Below, piece after piece: positions 40,116 to 52,635 of a stretch of DNA of 64,000 nt. The DNA is from Hydrangea macrophylla. Taxonomy: Eukaryota > Streptophyta > Magnoliopsida > Cornales > Hydrangeaceae. Position 1 is the first letter of the stretch. Each line of letters opens with the position of its first letter. The stretch covers positions 28,703,850 to 28,767,849 of the forward strand of contig CM066991.1 in NCBI GenBank assembly GCA_033977485.1. The letters run 5' to 3'. The position numbers and the translations under genes were made by a program. The notes beneath the pieces were generated by a model. The model ran no database searches. It was given only the letters and a program-made list of their open reading frames with translations, and had not been told where the DNA came from.

Positions 40116-40301
40116 TGTGTATGTAGGGTAATGCTAGGGGCACTAACAACATCTACTAACAAGCACTAACACACTCTATCTCTCTCCTAGTAGTACAGCG
40201 GGGTCCACTGCGGACCCCACAGTGCCACTAGGAGAGAGATAGAGTGTGTTAGTAAGTGTTAGTGGATGTTGTTAGTGCCCCAAATATTACTCTGTGTATG
40301 T
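40116..40301. mobile_element. Near-perfect hairpin MITE, 9-bp TSD TGTGTATGT
   Basis: TGTGTATGT stands at 40116-40124 and 40293-40301. Between them lie two arms of about 65 bp (40125-40191 and 40227-40292) that pair with few mismatches (GGGGCACTAACAACATC and GATGTTGTTAGTGCCCC; CTCTATCTCTCTCCTAGT and its complement). The loop contains a second small palindrome, GGGGTCC...GGACCCC. The 9-bp duplication points to a Mutator-like MITE. Confidence 0.85.
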
Positions 40302-40857
40302 ATTTGAGCTTAATGCAAACAATGACCTTCAAATTCTTATTTCAATAGTTATTTTGGTTAGGCTAAACCATTCATTTGTATAGCTTTCCTTTCTATGGAT
40401 GCCTTAGGCTTGAAAATCTAATCATAAGTCAACCTTGATGATCAGAAATGAAAAGATGGAACAATATCATAAAACTCCTCATAAATAGCAGCTTATGTAG
40501 TCTATCGGCTACGTTCCCCATGAATGAATGAATAGCCAAGATGAGTGTTTTTGGGCTTGTATGTTGTATGGCATGACCTTTTAATCCATAACTGAATTTA
40601 TTCGTTGTCACAAACAAAAAAAGAAAAAAAAAAAAAAAAAAAACTCCAATTAAATAACACCTGCAGTTGGGAGACATGCTAATACAACTTTAACCTTTTT
40701 TTTTTGGTTTTTTCCCAAAATATTCATCAAAATACACAAATTAATTGAAAGTTACCAATCATATTTTTCAATGGTACATACATCTCTCAATGAAGGCAGT
40801 ACATGACTAACACAAGAGTTATGTTGACTTGCTCCGCAGGGACAAGAAGTTTAGTGT

Positions 40858-42388
40858 GGGAGAGCTAGGGGTGGCAATTTTCGACACGACACGGCAACCC
40901 GACACTACCCGACACGAAAATAAACGGGTTTGGGTGACCCGTATAAGGGCACGGGTCATAAACGAGTCGACCCGTTTGACACGATTAATAAACGGGTTGA
41001 AGCGGGTCAACCCGTCTAACCCGTTTGACCCGATTAAGTATTTAAGTGCAGTTGGGGCATTTTTTTTTTTAGTTTTAAAAATTATTTTTAATAATCTGGA
41101 AGTCTAAAATAAAAGTAATATAAAAAAAATTATGTTTTTTAAAAATTATTATTTAAAATATATATAGATATATATAAACTAATTTTTTTTTTTTGCTCAC
41201 AAAAAAAAAAGAGAGTCGTTTTCAACTTACCAAACAAGTAAATTTATATATAATAATTAATAACTAATGTAATAAAAAAAACAATAATTAATAACTAATA
41301 AGGGACGAAGGAAGCTGGAGCCTGGAAGCATTCGTGCATCAAACATTGCATAAAAATAAAAATTAAAAAAGTTAAAAAAAATAAGAAAGAAAAAAAAGAG
41401 AGGAAGCCCGCTAGGATTGCTGGATTGGGAAGGAGACAAATTAGTCAATTAGACAAATACAACTGTTAATCTTGATTTTTGATGGATGGCAAGTGAAGAA
41501 ATTTTTTTATACAGTTAGTAAAAACAATATTTCTTCTTATTCAGTTTGTGTGGATGTGCTTGGGGGTTAAGTTTATAATAGTTAAATATTGGGGTAAATT
41601 GCATTTTGCACCCTCAAACTATATCATATTTTGTACTTTGGTCCCTAAACTATCATTTTTCGCATTTTGGTCCCTTAACTATCATTTTGTGGTAGTTTGC
41701 CCCCAATCTCACTTTTAGTGACGAAAAAAGTCACTTTTAGTGACACCAAAAGAGACGCTAAAAGTGACGGAGGGGGCAAACTGCCACAAAATGATAGTTG
41801 AGAGACCAAAATGCAAAAAAATGATAGTTTAGGGATCAAAGTACAAAACATGGTATAGTTTGAGGGTGTAAAATGCAATTTGCCCTAAATATTGCTATAT
41901 TTGTAGTATTTTGGTATTTAAGATGTACGTGTTAATAATTGATACATTTGATGGAAGACTTGTTTGTGTTCTTAGTAGGGCTATAAGCTTATTTCGAATA
42001 GCCAAACCGAGCTAATCGATCAGTTTTCTTAAATTACTTATAACTAAAAAATTGATCTAACCATCCAAATTGGCAAAATCGACCAAAAGGCGAAAAAATC
42101 GACCGAACTGACCACTTCGGTTGGTTTTCAAAACATGAAAAAAAAATTTAAAATAAAAAATAAAAAATTGATTCGATTCGATCCGATCCGAACCGAACTG
42201 ATGACACCCTACACGGGTTAGACGGGTTAAATGGGTGACCCGTATATGACCCAGCACGATTATAACCCGACACGATTATGACACGTTAAGAATGACACGA
42301 TTATAACCCGACACGATAATGACCCGGCACGATAATGACCCGCACGATTATGACCCGACATGACCCGATTGCCACCCCTAGGGAGAGC
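40858..42388. mobile_element. hAT-like non-autonomous transposon, TSD GGGAGAGC
   Basis: GGGAGAGC occurs at 40858-40865 and 42381-42388, and the element 40866-42380 starts TAGGGGTGGCAAT and ends with its exact inverse. The 8-bp duplication and TAGGG ends fit the hAT superfamily. Long subterminal arrays of AACGGGTT, GACCCG and ACACGATTA words mark both ends. There is no transposase. It split an old gypsy integrase and contains a later foldback element at 41592-41885. Confidence 0.92.
41583..41894. mobile_element. Long-TIR foldback element, TSD TAAATATTG
   Basis: TAAATATTG stands at 41583-41591 and 41886-41894. The element 41592-41885 (294 bp) has arms of about 115 bp: GGGTAAATTGCATTTTGCAC on the left and, read on the other strand, GGGCAAATTGCATTTTACAC on the right, with about nine mismatches over the arm. 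The 9-bp duplication suggests a Mutator-like MITE. The core repeats CACTTTTAGTGAC. Confidence 0.93.
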
Positions 42389-42963
42389 ATGTCTTGCTCA
42401 AAGTGTCTCCAATTCGACTAGTGGTGAGGTTTGAAGAAAAGAGAGGGAAGTTATTGCCCCGCTATATTGGACTGTTTGAGATCTTAGATGTAACATCCCG
42501 TAATTTTCAAGATATAAATATTTATTTTTATATGTTAATGTGGCCACCTGAATTTTTATATGTGATAACTTAGCTATGGGTATTTATGTTTATGGTTATA
42601 TATCTATGTGTATTAATTTTTTTAGTACAAATTACGATGTGAATATTTTTATAAACTTAAGTGATGGGATAAATTTGTGTAAGTTTAAATTTTAAAGAAT
42701 TGATGTGTTTATAATTTAGTAGTGTTTACAGGGCCCGTAAATATTCTAAAAAATGTATTTAACAGAAGAATTAAGTACCTGGGTCATGGGTACCCAATGG
42801 GTAACTCATTTTAGTATTTTGCAATGCATTTTGGGGTCATATGATGTATTTTTATGAAGGGGTAAAAATAAAAACGGGATTATGTCTTGTTAACCCTATA
42901 TTAGTTCTCCCAACAATACTTTCACCCATACTATCTAAACCCTAGCCCCCAATACACTTCTAA

Positions 42964-42968
<5 letters not shown>

Positions 42969-43012
<44 letters not shown>
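42969..43012. repeat. AG microsatellite
   Basis: About 21 GA units in the solo LTR, near a CA-rich flank. Confidence 0.95.
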
Positions 43013-43016
<4 letters not shown>

Positions 43017-43987
43017 GAAGACGAAGAGGAAGAATGAGAATGATCGTTGAATCATATGCGGTGCATTCGTCGTGGTTAACGTCGATTCATGTCTTTGTGG
43101 GATTTGGCACAATTGGTGAGTTAAATATATATATTTGGGTATATATATACACACGTGGGTATATATGTATACGCAATTGAATCAATCATTGCAAGTTAAA
43201 TGTTTGGATTGATATATAAATTTTAGTATCGTATGCGATTTGTTGATTTGGATCCTAGTATTACCCAAATAGATATGGTTATATGTTGATAAACTAATGT
43301 TCAGATTTATGAGATTAACCTTGGGAGAAAGAAAAATAAATTAATTAAATAAGTAGGAAAATTCGTTTTTATTGGTTTTTCTATGATCGCTGAATTTTCA
43401 AAACATTGTACAGAATCGTTTGTTTGGAATTTTAGCTTTCTGTCCTCAATGTCTCATGTAAAACGCAATTCTGCACACTTTTCGTTTAATGCATTTTTCC
43501 AAATTCAGCACCGTTTGGGCAGAAACTTTAAATTTCAGAAGCAGTTTTTATTATGTGTAAATCTGCAAAATTTGTATTTTATAATTATTTTATGAATGTT
43601 GTATGTCTTAGTGTGAATTAAAAGAATTTATTTGGAAATATTTGATTTCTCGTGTAATGTTGGGCTTTGTGAAATTTATGGCTGTGTGATAAATTTTAAA
43701 GTTGGACTTCGTGGAAATTTTGACTGTGTGAAATTGAAACATATAAGGTTGGACTTCGTGAATTTATGACTATGTGAAAATCTGTAATGTTGAAATTCGA
43801 AGAAAATTATGACTGTGTGGTAAACTGTGTGAATAATTTATATCCCTTATAAAGTTTGGGCTTCATGATAACTTTACTGTGTGATTATCTGTATGATTAA
43901 CCTTAAAAGAGAACTTAATGTTGAGAATAAAGACCTTAGTGTTCACTACTCCCCGTTGTTGTGTTATTGTTTTTGGTAGCTCGCACT

Positions 43988-44085
43988 CTTTTGCCAGTGG
44001 CTTCGTGATCAAGCTGGCTTAAGACTTGCTGAGTGTACTTTTTGCCAGTGGCTTCATGATCAAGCTGGCCTAAGCCTTATGCTCG
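43988..44085 (+). repeat. 51-bp tandem repeat in the solo LTR
   Basis: Two copies of a block starting TTTTGCCAGTGGCTTC and ending in GATCAAGCTGGC(C/T)TAAG are offset by about 51 bp. Confidence 0.8.
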
Positions 44086-45268
44086 GCTTATATTGTATAG
44101 ACGTCTTAACATATTGACCAGCCGTCCGTTGTGTATACCTGGTTTGGTTGATACCCCAACCAAACTGGCAACGGAGTGGGTGTTGGTAGTATATCCGGGC
44201 ACACATGGGATATATGTGTGGGCTGTACCATGGAGGGTGGCCAAGTGGTGAACCTAAGGAACACAAAGATAATTAAAGGCTAATAAATAAGGACAATGGA
44301 GTATTTCATAAGACTAATAAGTTTGGAATAATTAATGCGACGTTTAAGTTAGAATGTGGAAATGTTGTTTACGGACTTGTTTGCTTGGTTTGTGATAACT
44401 ATATATTACAGGATGGTGGGTCCACTAACTTTTATGCAGGGCTGACTCACCATAGATATCCAACCGGTAAGTATTCAGTTGTGTTTATTCGGGGTTGGAG
44501 GCACTGCCACCACATTGAAGGAAACTACCGTTCTGTCCTGAATGTACGTGGAACTACTGTTCTAACACGACATGAATTATGTGTGATGACATTGTTTATT
44601 TTCTGTGCAGCGATATTGTATGATATGAGGTGGTTATATTTTTTTTTGCGAGTACTTTTGGGAGTCTATGGGACACCGTTGTTCCCTAAGACTCGTTTTA
44701 TATTTTTTTGTTAACTCATACCAGTATTTATATACTGACCCGGGTGCGTAATGCATTCGGGGCATTTCTATATGAAACGTAGTCGAATGTATATGCAGGT
44801 TTAGTATTTGGAGATTTTCTTTGGAGCTTCGTTTTGGGTGAAGAGATTGTCGCGGTGTTGTTTATTATTAGAGTTGTACTTATTTTTTTTTTGTTGTACT
44901 TTATTTTATTTCTTGGCATTGTGGGCCATGTTGTATTTATTATTTTGGGGTTATGGGACGATTGTAGTAGCTCTGATTCAAGTTTTGTAAGAGTGTGGAT
45001 TTCTTATTTTGTTATGGCAACGAAATTCTCTTTATTATTGTAAATTGTAACTTAGAATTTTATCATGGAGATCTCAATGAAAATGATTATTTTTTTTTGT
45101 TACTTAATGTTTGTGAATTATTTTAAAGAGGAACATTTTTCAGCAAAGTTTACTATTTCAAATATGTGACAAGTTGATTGGTTTTAACTCTCAGATTTTT
45201 GGGCAATTAAATACTGGTTGGGATATTATTGAATGGGTATTTGGTTGTCTAAAAATCGGTGTGTGACA

Positions 45269-45636
45269 TTAGAGCTCGTGGGCAAAGTCGCTTATAGACT
45301 AGCATTACCACTGAAGATGTCTGGAGTTCAAAATCTCTTTCATGTTAGCATGCTGAAAGAGTATCACCAGGGCGCTATGCCACATGTGATCATTTCAGAG
45401 ACATAGAAGTGAATGACAATGCATCATATCAAGAGAGACCAGTGGAGATTCTGGACAGAGAGATCCAAAAGCTGAGGAACAAGGAGATTCCGTTGGAGAG
45501 GTTTTGTGGAATCACCACAACGTAGAGGAAACTTCATGGGAATTGAAATCTAAGATGTGTACTAAGTATCTGGAGTTGTTCAACACCAGTTAACTAAGAT
45601 TTCGAGGACGAAATACTTTTATATTTGGTGGAGAGG
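45269..45636 (+). pseudogene. Old gypsy integrase C-terminus
   Basis: It encodes VAYRLALPLKMSGVQNLFHV, then SMLKEYHQGAMPHVI, ERPVEILDREIQKLRNKEIP and a terminal segment with stops. The order matches the last 100 or so residues of Del/Tekay-type gypsy polyproteins, homologous to 49681-50082 on the other strand. The upstream residues lie at 42381-42488 and 40770-40865. Confidence 0.8.
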
Positions 45637-46598
45637 TATAACACCTGCAATTTCTATTATCTGCGATGTAATTTTCAGATATCTGTTATTAATATTTTCT
45701 ATATAAGTAAATGAGATTTTGAGAATGCTTAACATTCCGTGTGTGATTATGCATTTCATAGCATAATTCTTTAAAACAAAATACGACTTTTCTTACAAGC
45801 CCGAATGCTTGAGCTCAACGCGAGCGCTCGAGCTTTAAAGTTTATAAAAAGACCTTTTTACCCCTAGACTTGAAAAGTCTATATAAACCCGAGCATTCTG
45901 CGTATTTTTTTTGGTTTTAAACTTTGAGTTACAAAGAGCTTATGTGAGGGAGGGCTCTTGAGCTCTATATACAAACACACACATTTTTCCATATGCATGT
46001 CCTCTAGATCATCATCTAAGCGTGCATGTCCACAAATTCCAACTAATTGCAGCATTATTCCAAGTTCCTACAACTTTTGTGGAGCCTCACTTCCAGTTCT
46101 TGATGATCCTTGAATTCTATCTTAAGAACAAGCTCAAGATCATCATCATCTTCTTCTTTCTCAATACATAATCCTCATCTATTTCATCTTGATCATCATT
46201 GTGAGTACTACTTCTCATACACCATGTGTTCATATGCATGTAAATAATCTGTAATTAAGTTGCATGTGGTAAATTGAATAAGATTTATAGCTCAAGATCA
46301 TCACAATCTTCATTCCTGTTCATGTTTATACATATATTTCATCATCCATTTTGGTTTTGATCACATGGTGAGTACTACGATTCATACATAGTATGTATTT
46401 ATGCATGTAAAATTTGATTCATATGTTGCATGTGTATCTTGCCTTGAGTTTTCAAGGTTTTATGTTTCAAAATTGTATAAATAACAAAGTTTGTTGGGGA
46501 TTTGCTAAACCCGAGCGCTCGAGTGGCCGGAGCGCTCGAGAGTATTTTCAAAACTTGTTTGTTAAATGTTAGATTTAATATGACTTATGCTATGTGTT

Positions 46599-49500
46599 TG
46601 TCATGCCCCAGCGTAGCAAAATAAGGAAAATTTTTCATTTTCGTTTTGGACCAGTAGGTCATGACAGGTGATGGATCACTTGTCCTGTACTTAGCTTAAC
46701 ATGTACCAGAAAATAGAGTAATATAAAGCAGAGTAATACTTAGCTTAACATGTACCAGAAAACAGAGTAATATAAAGCGGCAAGGAAGATAATATTAAGC
46801 ATATTACAACTTTAAATATTACATAGGCTTATGTTCAAATATCCTTAAGGCACAGACCGCCTTTAATCAAATTAAAACATTATCCATATCCTTATTACAA
46901 CTTTATTAAATTATAAAAGTAACACTACAGGCGCCTCTAGCTGGTATAATAATATTGTCCTGCATAACCATTTCCTGATTATTTTGGATGTCCAGGACAA
47001 AATAAAGTCATCAGCTAATGAAAGCCGAGTGAGTATAACGAACACAAAAGCAATGTATATAAAAGTACATTAACAGTTATTATAAATGTTCGGTACCTTA
47101 GAGTATGATTAATTCATTATTCCAATCATCGCATGATAATTAATAACAGTTTGAGTAATGAATAATTAAGACCGTGCATGAACAATGAAATCATCTCACC
47201 TTACTGACTCTTTTATCTCGATCAAAATCTCTTGACTCAGTCGGTTCACCTAGAACCATCCGGTGCAATGCCGTTAGTTTAGAAGGTCTGTCAATATGTC
47301 TGCCGTATTTAAGTTGGCCTGAACATACCTAGACATTGAAGGTTACAATAACCTGTGGAATACTTTAATTAATCTACCGTATCTGAAGTGACCTGGAATA
47401 ATTTAAAGCTACCACTAGACTAACCTACCATATCAAAAGAGGCCTGGGCTTAGCCCTCTTAATTTATCTACCGTATCTGCAGTGGCCTGGAATAATTAAG
47501 GCTATCACAAGACTCTGATTGACCTACCGTATCAAAAGTAGCCTAGGCTCAATCCTTCTTAATTAACCTACCATATCTCAAGCGGCATGGGATAATTAAG
47601 GTTACTCGTTTCGAGACATTTCTCACAACATATATGCTGATCAACGACCCCTTTCCATACATGCCATCTCGACTATGCATATGAATAATTTATTCTCTTT
47701 CTTGTTTATATAGAGGTATCAGAGCGGGCATACGACTTGTTCTTTCTTTACATATTTTCTTATAAAGGTATCAGAGTGATATAACTTAAATCTTTCCTTT
47801 TACATTTGCTTTATAGAAGGTATCAGAGTGGTTTCTTCTTGTCATTATTTGTCGATTAAATTAACTTATATAATTATCGCTTTCAAAATCTATTTCCTTT
47901 TCTTTGTTAATAAGGTACAATGTACTTAGGATCATTGATTTAACATCCCTGATCTAAATTATCAAGTTACATCTGAGACAATAGGAAATTTCATTAAAGG
48001 ATGCTTTAATATGCTTTTTCAGCTACCAATACACAAGTGGGTCCACTTTGAAGCAATGTCCTAAAAAATGAGTTATAATTTTTTAGGTGAATTACATATC
48101 AAATGAAAGTTCTCTGAGTCTAGTTCCCAACGCTTTGAACGGTGCGCGTGTTCGAGTTTTCTAAAGGGAGTTATGGCCGTTTTACTCATAGTCGTCAGTG
48201 CTGAAAAATGGCAATCGATTGGCAAAAATGGCAATCAATTGGCAAGGGTCCCCATCGATTGGGAAGAGTGGCAATCAATTGCCAAAGATGGCAATCGATT
48301 GTGGACTGATGGCAATCGATTGCCACTGTATCTTCTTCATCCAAACGCTAAAAAATTGAATTTTTCTTCCATTTTTCAATCAGGAACCAACCAGGTTGTG
48401 TAATATACCGTTCTCTTCCTTTTTTCCTGTAGATTATGAATATATAAGTTTTAGATCTCAATTATTACCGTATCTCTACATATAGGTGAAAATTCGAGAG
48501 TCGTCCAAATTTCGTTTTGACTGTACGTCGCAACCGTTACAAATTAAGGCCTAAGATTTGAAACTGAACCTATGGGGACTGTAATCTATCATTTCCAATT
48601 AACAGAATCGCTTTTCTTTGAGTTTTACAGAACCGCTAATTTCTGGTCTCCATGGCTATATATACATATATAGGCGTATATACTAACTGCCTATACCCCC
48701 GGCTTGTGCGTAATGACAAATACTACATTACGAGTGGATTCGAGGGATTCACCAAGCGTTAGTTTGGGCTGTGCGACTTGCCGAAAAAAGATGAAAATTC
48801 TGAAATAACTCCGAGCTTAGTTTCAATGGCTATGGAGCTCCTAGCACTTACTGTGATGTTATATTCTGCTGTGATATACATAGATTCCCAGAATATGTGC
48901 TTGAGTGTGCTTGAGTTGAGAGATGATCAAATGAAGGAGGAAGAGCTTGAGAGGAATAAGAGCTTGAAAACTTACTGCAAGTGAAAATATGTTTTGCAAA
49001 GTGTGTGTGTATTGCTTGTGTATTGCTTGTGTATTAGTGAGAAATGCTAAAGCCTGTGTGTTGATATATACAGCTTCAATCAATGAGTTTGAATCATTGA
49101 GTTGCAAGTTGCAACATAATGATCACCAAGATAGGATTACAGCCGTTGTGACTGATTGCGTCCAATCAGTCTGCAAAAATAATACATCCAGTTTGGTTAA
49201 ATCAGTTTGGTTAGTTAGTTCAGTTAGGTTGGTCCGGGTAGTTTAGGAAAATACCCAACATAAATATTAGGGACTAAAAATGAAGTCAACGTGATAAATA
49301 TTTTTATTAGTTTTAATACCAAATTATAGGGTAACAAAGGGGCGCAGTCTTAAGCAAAATTAATTCAAATAAAATTTATTAATGGGTCACAAAATTTATG
49401 TCATATAATTATAATAAATTAACATTAGAAAATTTTCTTTTATGGAAATAGAATCATTATAAAAATAATACATCGTAGTATATAAAATGGCATTATATTA

Positions 49501-49630
49501 ACAACTAATAACGTGAGTAATAATATATATTTATTTATATAATACCATAGCTAAAATTAACATATAGTAAATAAATAAAAACTGACATTTCTTATTTATT
49601 ATTAGGGGCTCGAAAATACAGGTTGCTACA
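46599..49630 (-). repeat. 3' LTR of the large gypsy element
   Basis: 3032 bp. It differs from the other LTR by a 49-bp tandem duplication starting at about 46689 and 46738 (ACTTAGCTTAACATGTACC twice) and by scattered substitutions. It contains a 20-bp-periodic array of AATCGATT at 48213-48321. Confidence 0.93.
48203..48330. promoter_or_regulatory. 20-bp-periodic ATCGAT palindrome array, LTR copy A
   Basis: Six copies of (A)AT(C)(G/A)ATTG centred on ATCGAT or ATCAAT begin at 48213, 48233, 48253, 48273, 48293 and 48314. The spacing is 20, 20, 20, 20 and 21 bp. A matching array sits in the other LTR. A regulatory role is inferred only from the near two-turn helical spacing. Confidence 0.6.
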
Positions 49631-49680
49631 TCACTCCCCCCTTAATAGAGATTTCGTCCCAAAATCTAAGGTGACTAGCC

Positions 49681-51026
49681 TTAGAATAACTCTGGATACT
49701 TTGTTCTCATTTCTGATTCTAATTCCCAAGACGCTTCATTCTCATCGTGATACTTCCACTGAACTTTCACTAGAGGAATATCCATGTTCCGCAGCTTCTT
49801 TATACTGTGATCTAGAATACGTACAGGTCTCTCTCTGTAAGTGACATTCTTGTAGATCTCCGTGTCGTTGAAATCAATAGCGTGTAAAGGGTCTCCCTTA
49901 TATTCCCTCAACATACTGATATGAAGGACATTATGTACTCCAGACATCTTGGGTGGCAATGCGAGTCGATAGGCTACTTTTCCAATGCGTTCTAGTATTT
50001 CAAATGATTCAATGAAACGAGGTGACAACTTACCTCTCTTTTGACCAAATCGAACTACTCTACGAATTGGTGAAACTTTCAAAAGTACGTGATCTCCAAC
50101 AGTTCTTTGTCCTTTCTATGCTTATCGGCGTAGCACTTCTGTCTACTCTGTGCGGCACGCATCATTTCTTTCACAACTGCTATCTTCTCGTTGGTTTCTC
50201 TAACCAAGTCTGGTCCTAATAGTTCTTTATCTCCAATCTCTGCCCAACAAAGCGGGGATCGACACGGTCGTCCATACAATGCTTTGAATGGAGCCATTCC
50301 TATGCTTGAATGATAACTATTGCTGTAAGCAAATTCGATCAACGGAAAATGTGTTTCCCATGAACTTTCGAAGTCAATAACACATGCCCTGAGCATATCC
50401 TCCATAACCTGATTGGTGCATTCAGTTTGTCCATTGGTCTATGGATGATAAGCAGTACTTAAACTCAATAAAGTTCCTAAAGCTTCTAGAAGAGTTTCTC
50501 AGAACCCTGAAGTAAACTGTGAATCGCGATCTGATATGATAGACACTGGTACTCCATGTAGTCGTACAACTTGTTGAGTCTACATCCTACTCATCTTCTC
50601 CATTGGATAAGTCATGCTGTAAGCGATAAAGTGGGCAGACTTCGTCAAACGATCCACAATTACCCAAATGGCATCATTAGGCAATCCAACTACAAAATCT
50701 ATTATGACGTGTTCCTACTTTCAACCTGGAACAGGTAGGGGCTGCAATAGTCCCAAGGGTCTTTGATGTTTGGCTTTCACTTGTTGACAAGTCAAACACT
50801 TAGACACGAACTCGGCTACATCCCTTTTTATTCTTTCCCACTAGAAATTTCTCTTCAGATCCTTGTACATTTTAGTTCCTCCTGGGTGAACTGTCAATCT
50901 CGACCTGTGTGCTTCTTCGAGAATATCCTTCCTTAGACCATCTGTGTTGGTCACACATAATCTATTTCTATACTGAAGTGCTCCATTGGTCTCAATTTTC
51001 CATTCTTCTGGGTCCTTTGCTAACAT
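49681..51026 (-). pseudogene. Gypsy integrase with chromo-like C-terminus, disrupted
   Basis: The minus strand from 51026 shows the H-H-C-C zinc-binding region (AHRSRLTVHPGGTKMYKDL, then a stop, then [12 protein letters not shown]). Core remnants follow (HVIIDFVVGLP, SIISDRD, AYHP then TNGQTECTNQ). From 50405 the C-terminal part is open (HFPLIEFAYSNSYHSSIGMA, ALYGRPCRSPLCW). The last frame from 50082 ends in PLVKVQWKYHDENEASWELE, the chromo-like tail of the Tekay clade. Several stops break the chain. Confidence 0.88.
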
Positions 51027-52468
51027 CTATTGAAACCATAGTTGAAGATCGACGTCTTTCTGTTGTGCCTCCAAAATATGACTAATAAGTGTCGGTTGCA
51101 CTACAAGACATCCAAAGTGTCGTCCTTGATTTTCTGTAGAAACCTGAACATCGAATTCAGCGATCATTTCCAGAGCTTTCCATTCTCTAACCATAAGAGA
51201 TGCAACCATTCCTCGAGGTTTCTGACTTAAGGCGTCTGTGACTATATTAGCTTTACCAGGGTGGTATTCTAATGTGAAGTCATAGTCCTTAATCAATTCC
51301 ATCCATCGGCGTTGCCTCATATTCAACTCTTTCTGAGTAAACAAATATTTCAGACTCTTGTGATTGGAGAATACATCAAACTTCTCTCCATATAGATAAT
51401 GTCTCCAGATCTTGAGAGCAAACACTACTGCTGCCAATTCTAGATCGTGAGTTGGGTAGTTCAATTCATTTGACTTCAACTGCCTCAAACCATAAGCATT
51501 AACCTTGCCATCTTACATAAGTACACATCCCAACCCTTGATACGATGTATCACTGAAAATAGAGAACTTCTCGCCATCTCTTGGTATTGCCAATACTGGT
51601 GCTGTGGTGAGTGTTTCTTTCAATTTCTGAAAAGCTTGCTCACACTTATCATTCCATTCAAACTTCACATCATTCTTAGTCAAACTAGTTAGAGGAGCTT
51701 CTATCTTCAAAAATCCTTCTACGAATCTCTGATAATAACCCGCGAGTCCAAGAAAACTCCTGACTTCTGTAGGATTAGTTGGTCGAGTCCAATTTGAAAC
51801 AGCATCAGTCTTTGATGAATCTACGACTATCCCTTGTTGTGAGACTACATGCCTTAGAAATTTTACCTCTTGTAGCCAAAACTCACACTTATTGAACTTC
51901 GCATATAAGTGATGACTCTGAAGTGTCTGCATTGCGATTCGCAAGTGTTGTTCATGTTCCTCTTTGGTCTTTGAATAGATTAAGATGTCATTAATGAAGA
52001 CAATGATGAATTAATCTAAGTAAGGCCTGAACACTCTGTTCATCAGATCCATGAACACTGTTGGGGCATTAGTTAATCCAAACAACATTACCAAAAACTC
52101 ATAGTGACCTTACCTTGTTTGAAAGCTATCTTTGGTACATCCTTATGTCGTATGAGTAATTGATGGTATCCTGATTGTAGATCTATCTTGGAAAAGATTG
52201 TAGCACCTTGCAATTGAACAAACAGATCATCTATTCGGGGTAGAGGATACTTGTTCTTGATGGTAACGTTGTTCAACTCTCTGTAGTCGATGCACAGTCG
52301 AAGCGATTCATCCTTCTTCTTTACGCATAACACTGGTGCTCCCCAGGGTGATGTACATGGACGTATAAATCCCAGATCTTCAAGTTCTTGAACTTGTTTC
52401 TTTAGTTCCAGCATTTTTGTAGGAGCCATTCTGTAAGGTACTTTAGATATTGGGATAGTGTTAGGCAC
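51027..52468 (-). pseudogene. Gypsy reverse transcriptase and RNase H, catalytic box mutated
   Basis: RT motifs on the minus strand include [45 protein letters not shown] and [12 protein letters not shown]. At the catalytic box (51987-51998) the codons give F-I-N-D where (Y/F)-(V/I/A)-D-D is normal, so the first Asp is Asn. A TAA lies five codons before it (52011-52013). RNase H follows with [28 protein letters not shown] and TDALSQ. Stops at about 51513 and 51027 separate the frames. Confidence 0.9.
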
Positions 52469-52635
52469 TAGATCAATGCAGAAATCGATCTCTCTCTTAT
52501 GTGGTAACCCGGAGATATCCTGAAAAACATACTCAAAGTCTCTGATTATGGGTATCGATGAGATAACACTTCTGTACTAACAGCCTTGATGTTAGCTAAA
52601 TAGTTGGTGAGGAACGTATCACTCATAGGGTTACA

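Larger units (their letters stand above)
42484..45273 (+). mobile_element. Solo LTR of a Del/Tekay-type gypsy element, TSD TTAGA
   Basis: A single unit of 2780 bp (42489-45268) starts TGTAACATCCCGTAATTTTC and ends CGGTGTGTGACA. It is flanked by TTAGA at 42484-42488 and 45269-45273. There is no primer site, internal region or second LTR copy in the window. A solo LTR formed by LTR-LTR recombination is the simplest reading. It interrupts the old gypsy integrase. It holds an AG microsatellite (42969-43012) and a 51-bp tandem repeat near 43988-44085. Confidence 0.88.

Noticed and set aside
44385..44714. 109-codon open frame as a gene
   Set aside because: It lies wholly inside the solo LTR and shows no family similarity.
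48203..48330. CRISPR-like regular repeat array
   Set aside because: The units are 8-12 bp with 8-bp spacers of similar sequence, the genome is a plant, and the array is duplicated only because it lies in an LTR.
48173..48403. Open frames across the ATCGAT array, also at 56681-57092
   Set aside because: The peptide repeats only reflect the 20-bp DNA repeat, which is not a multiple of three; the frames differ between the two LTRs.
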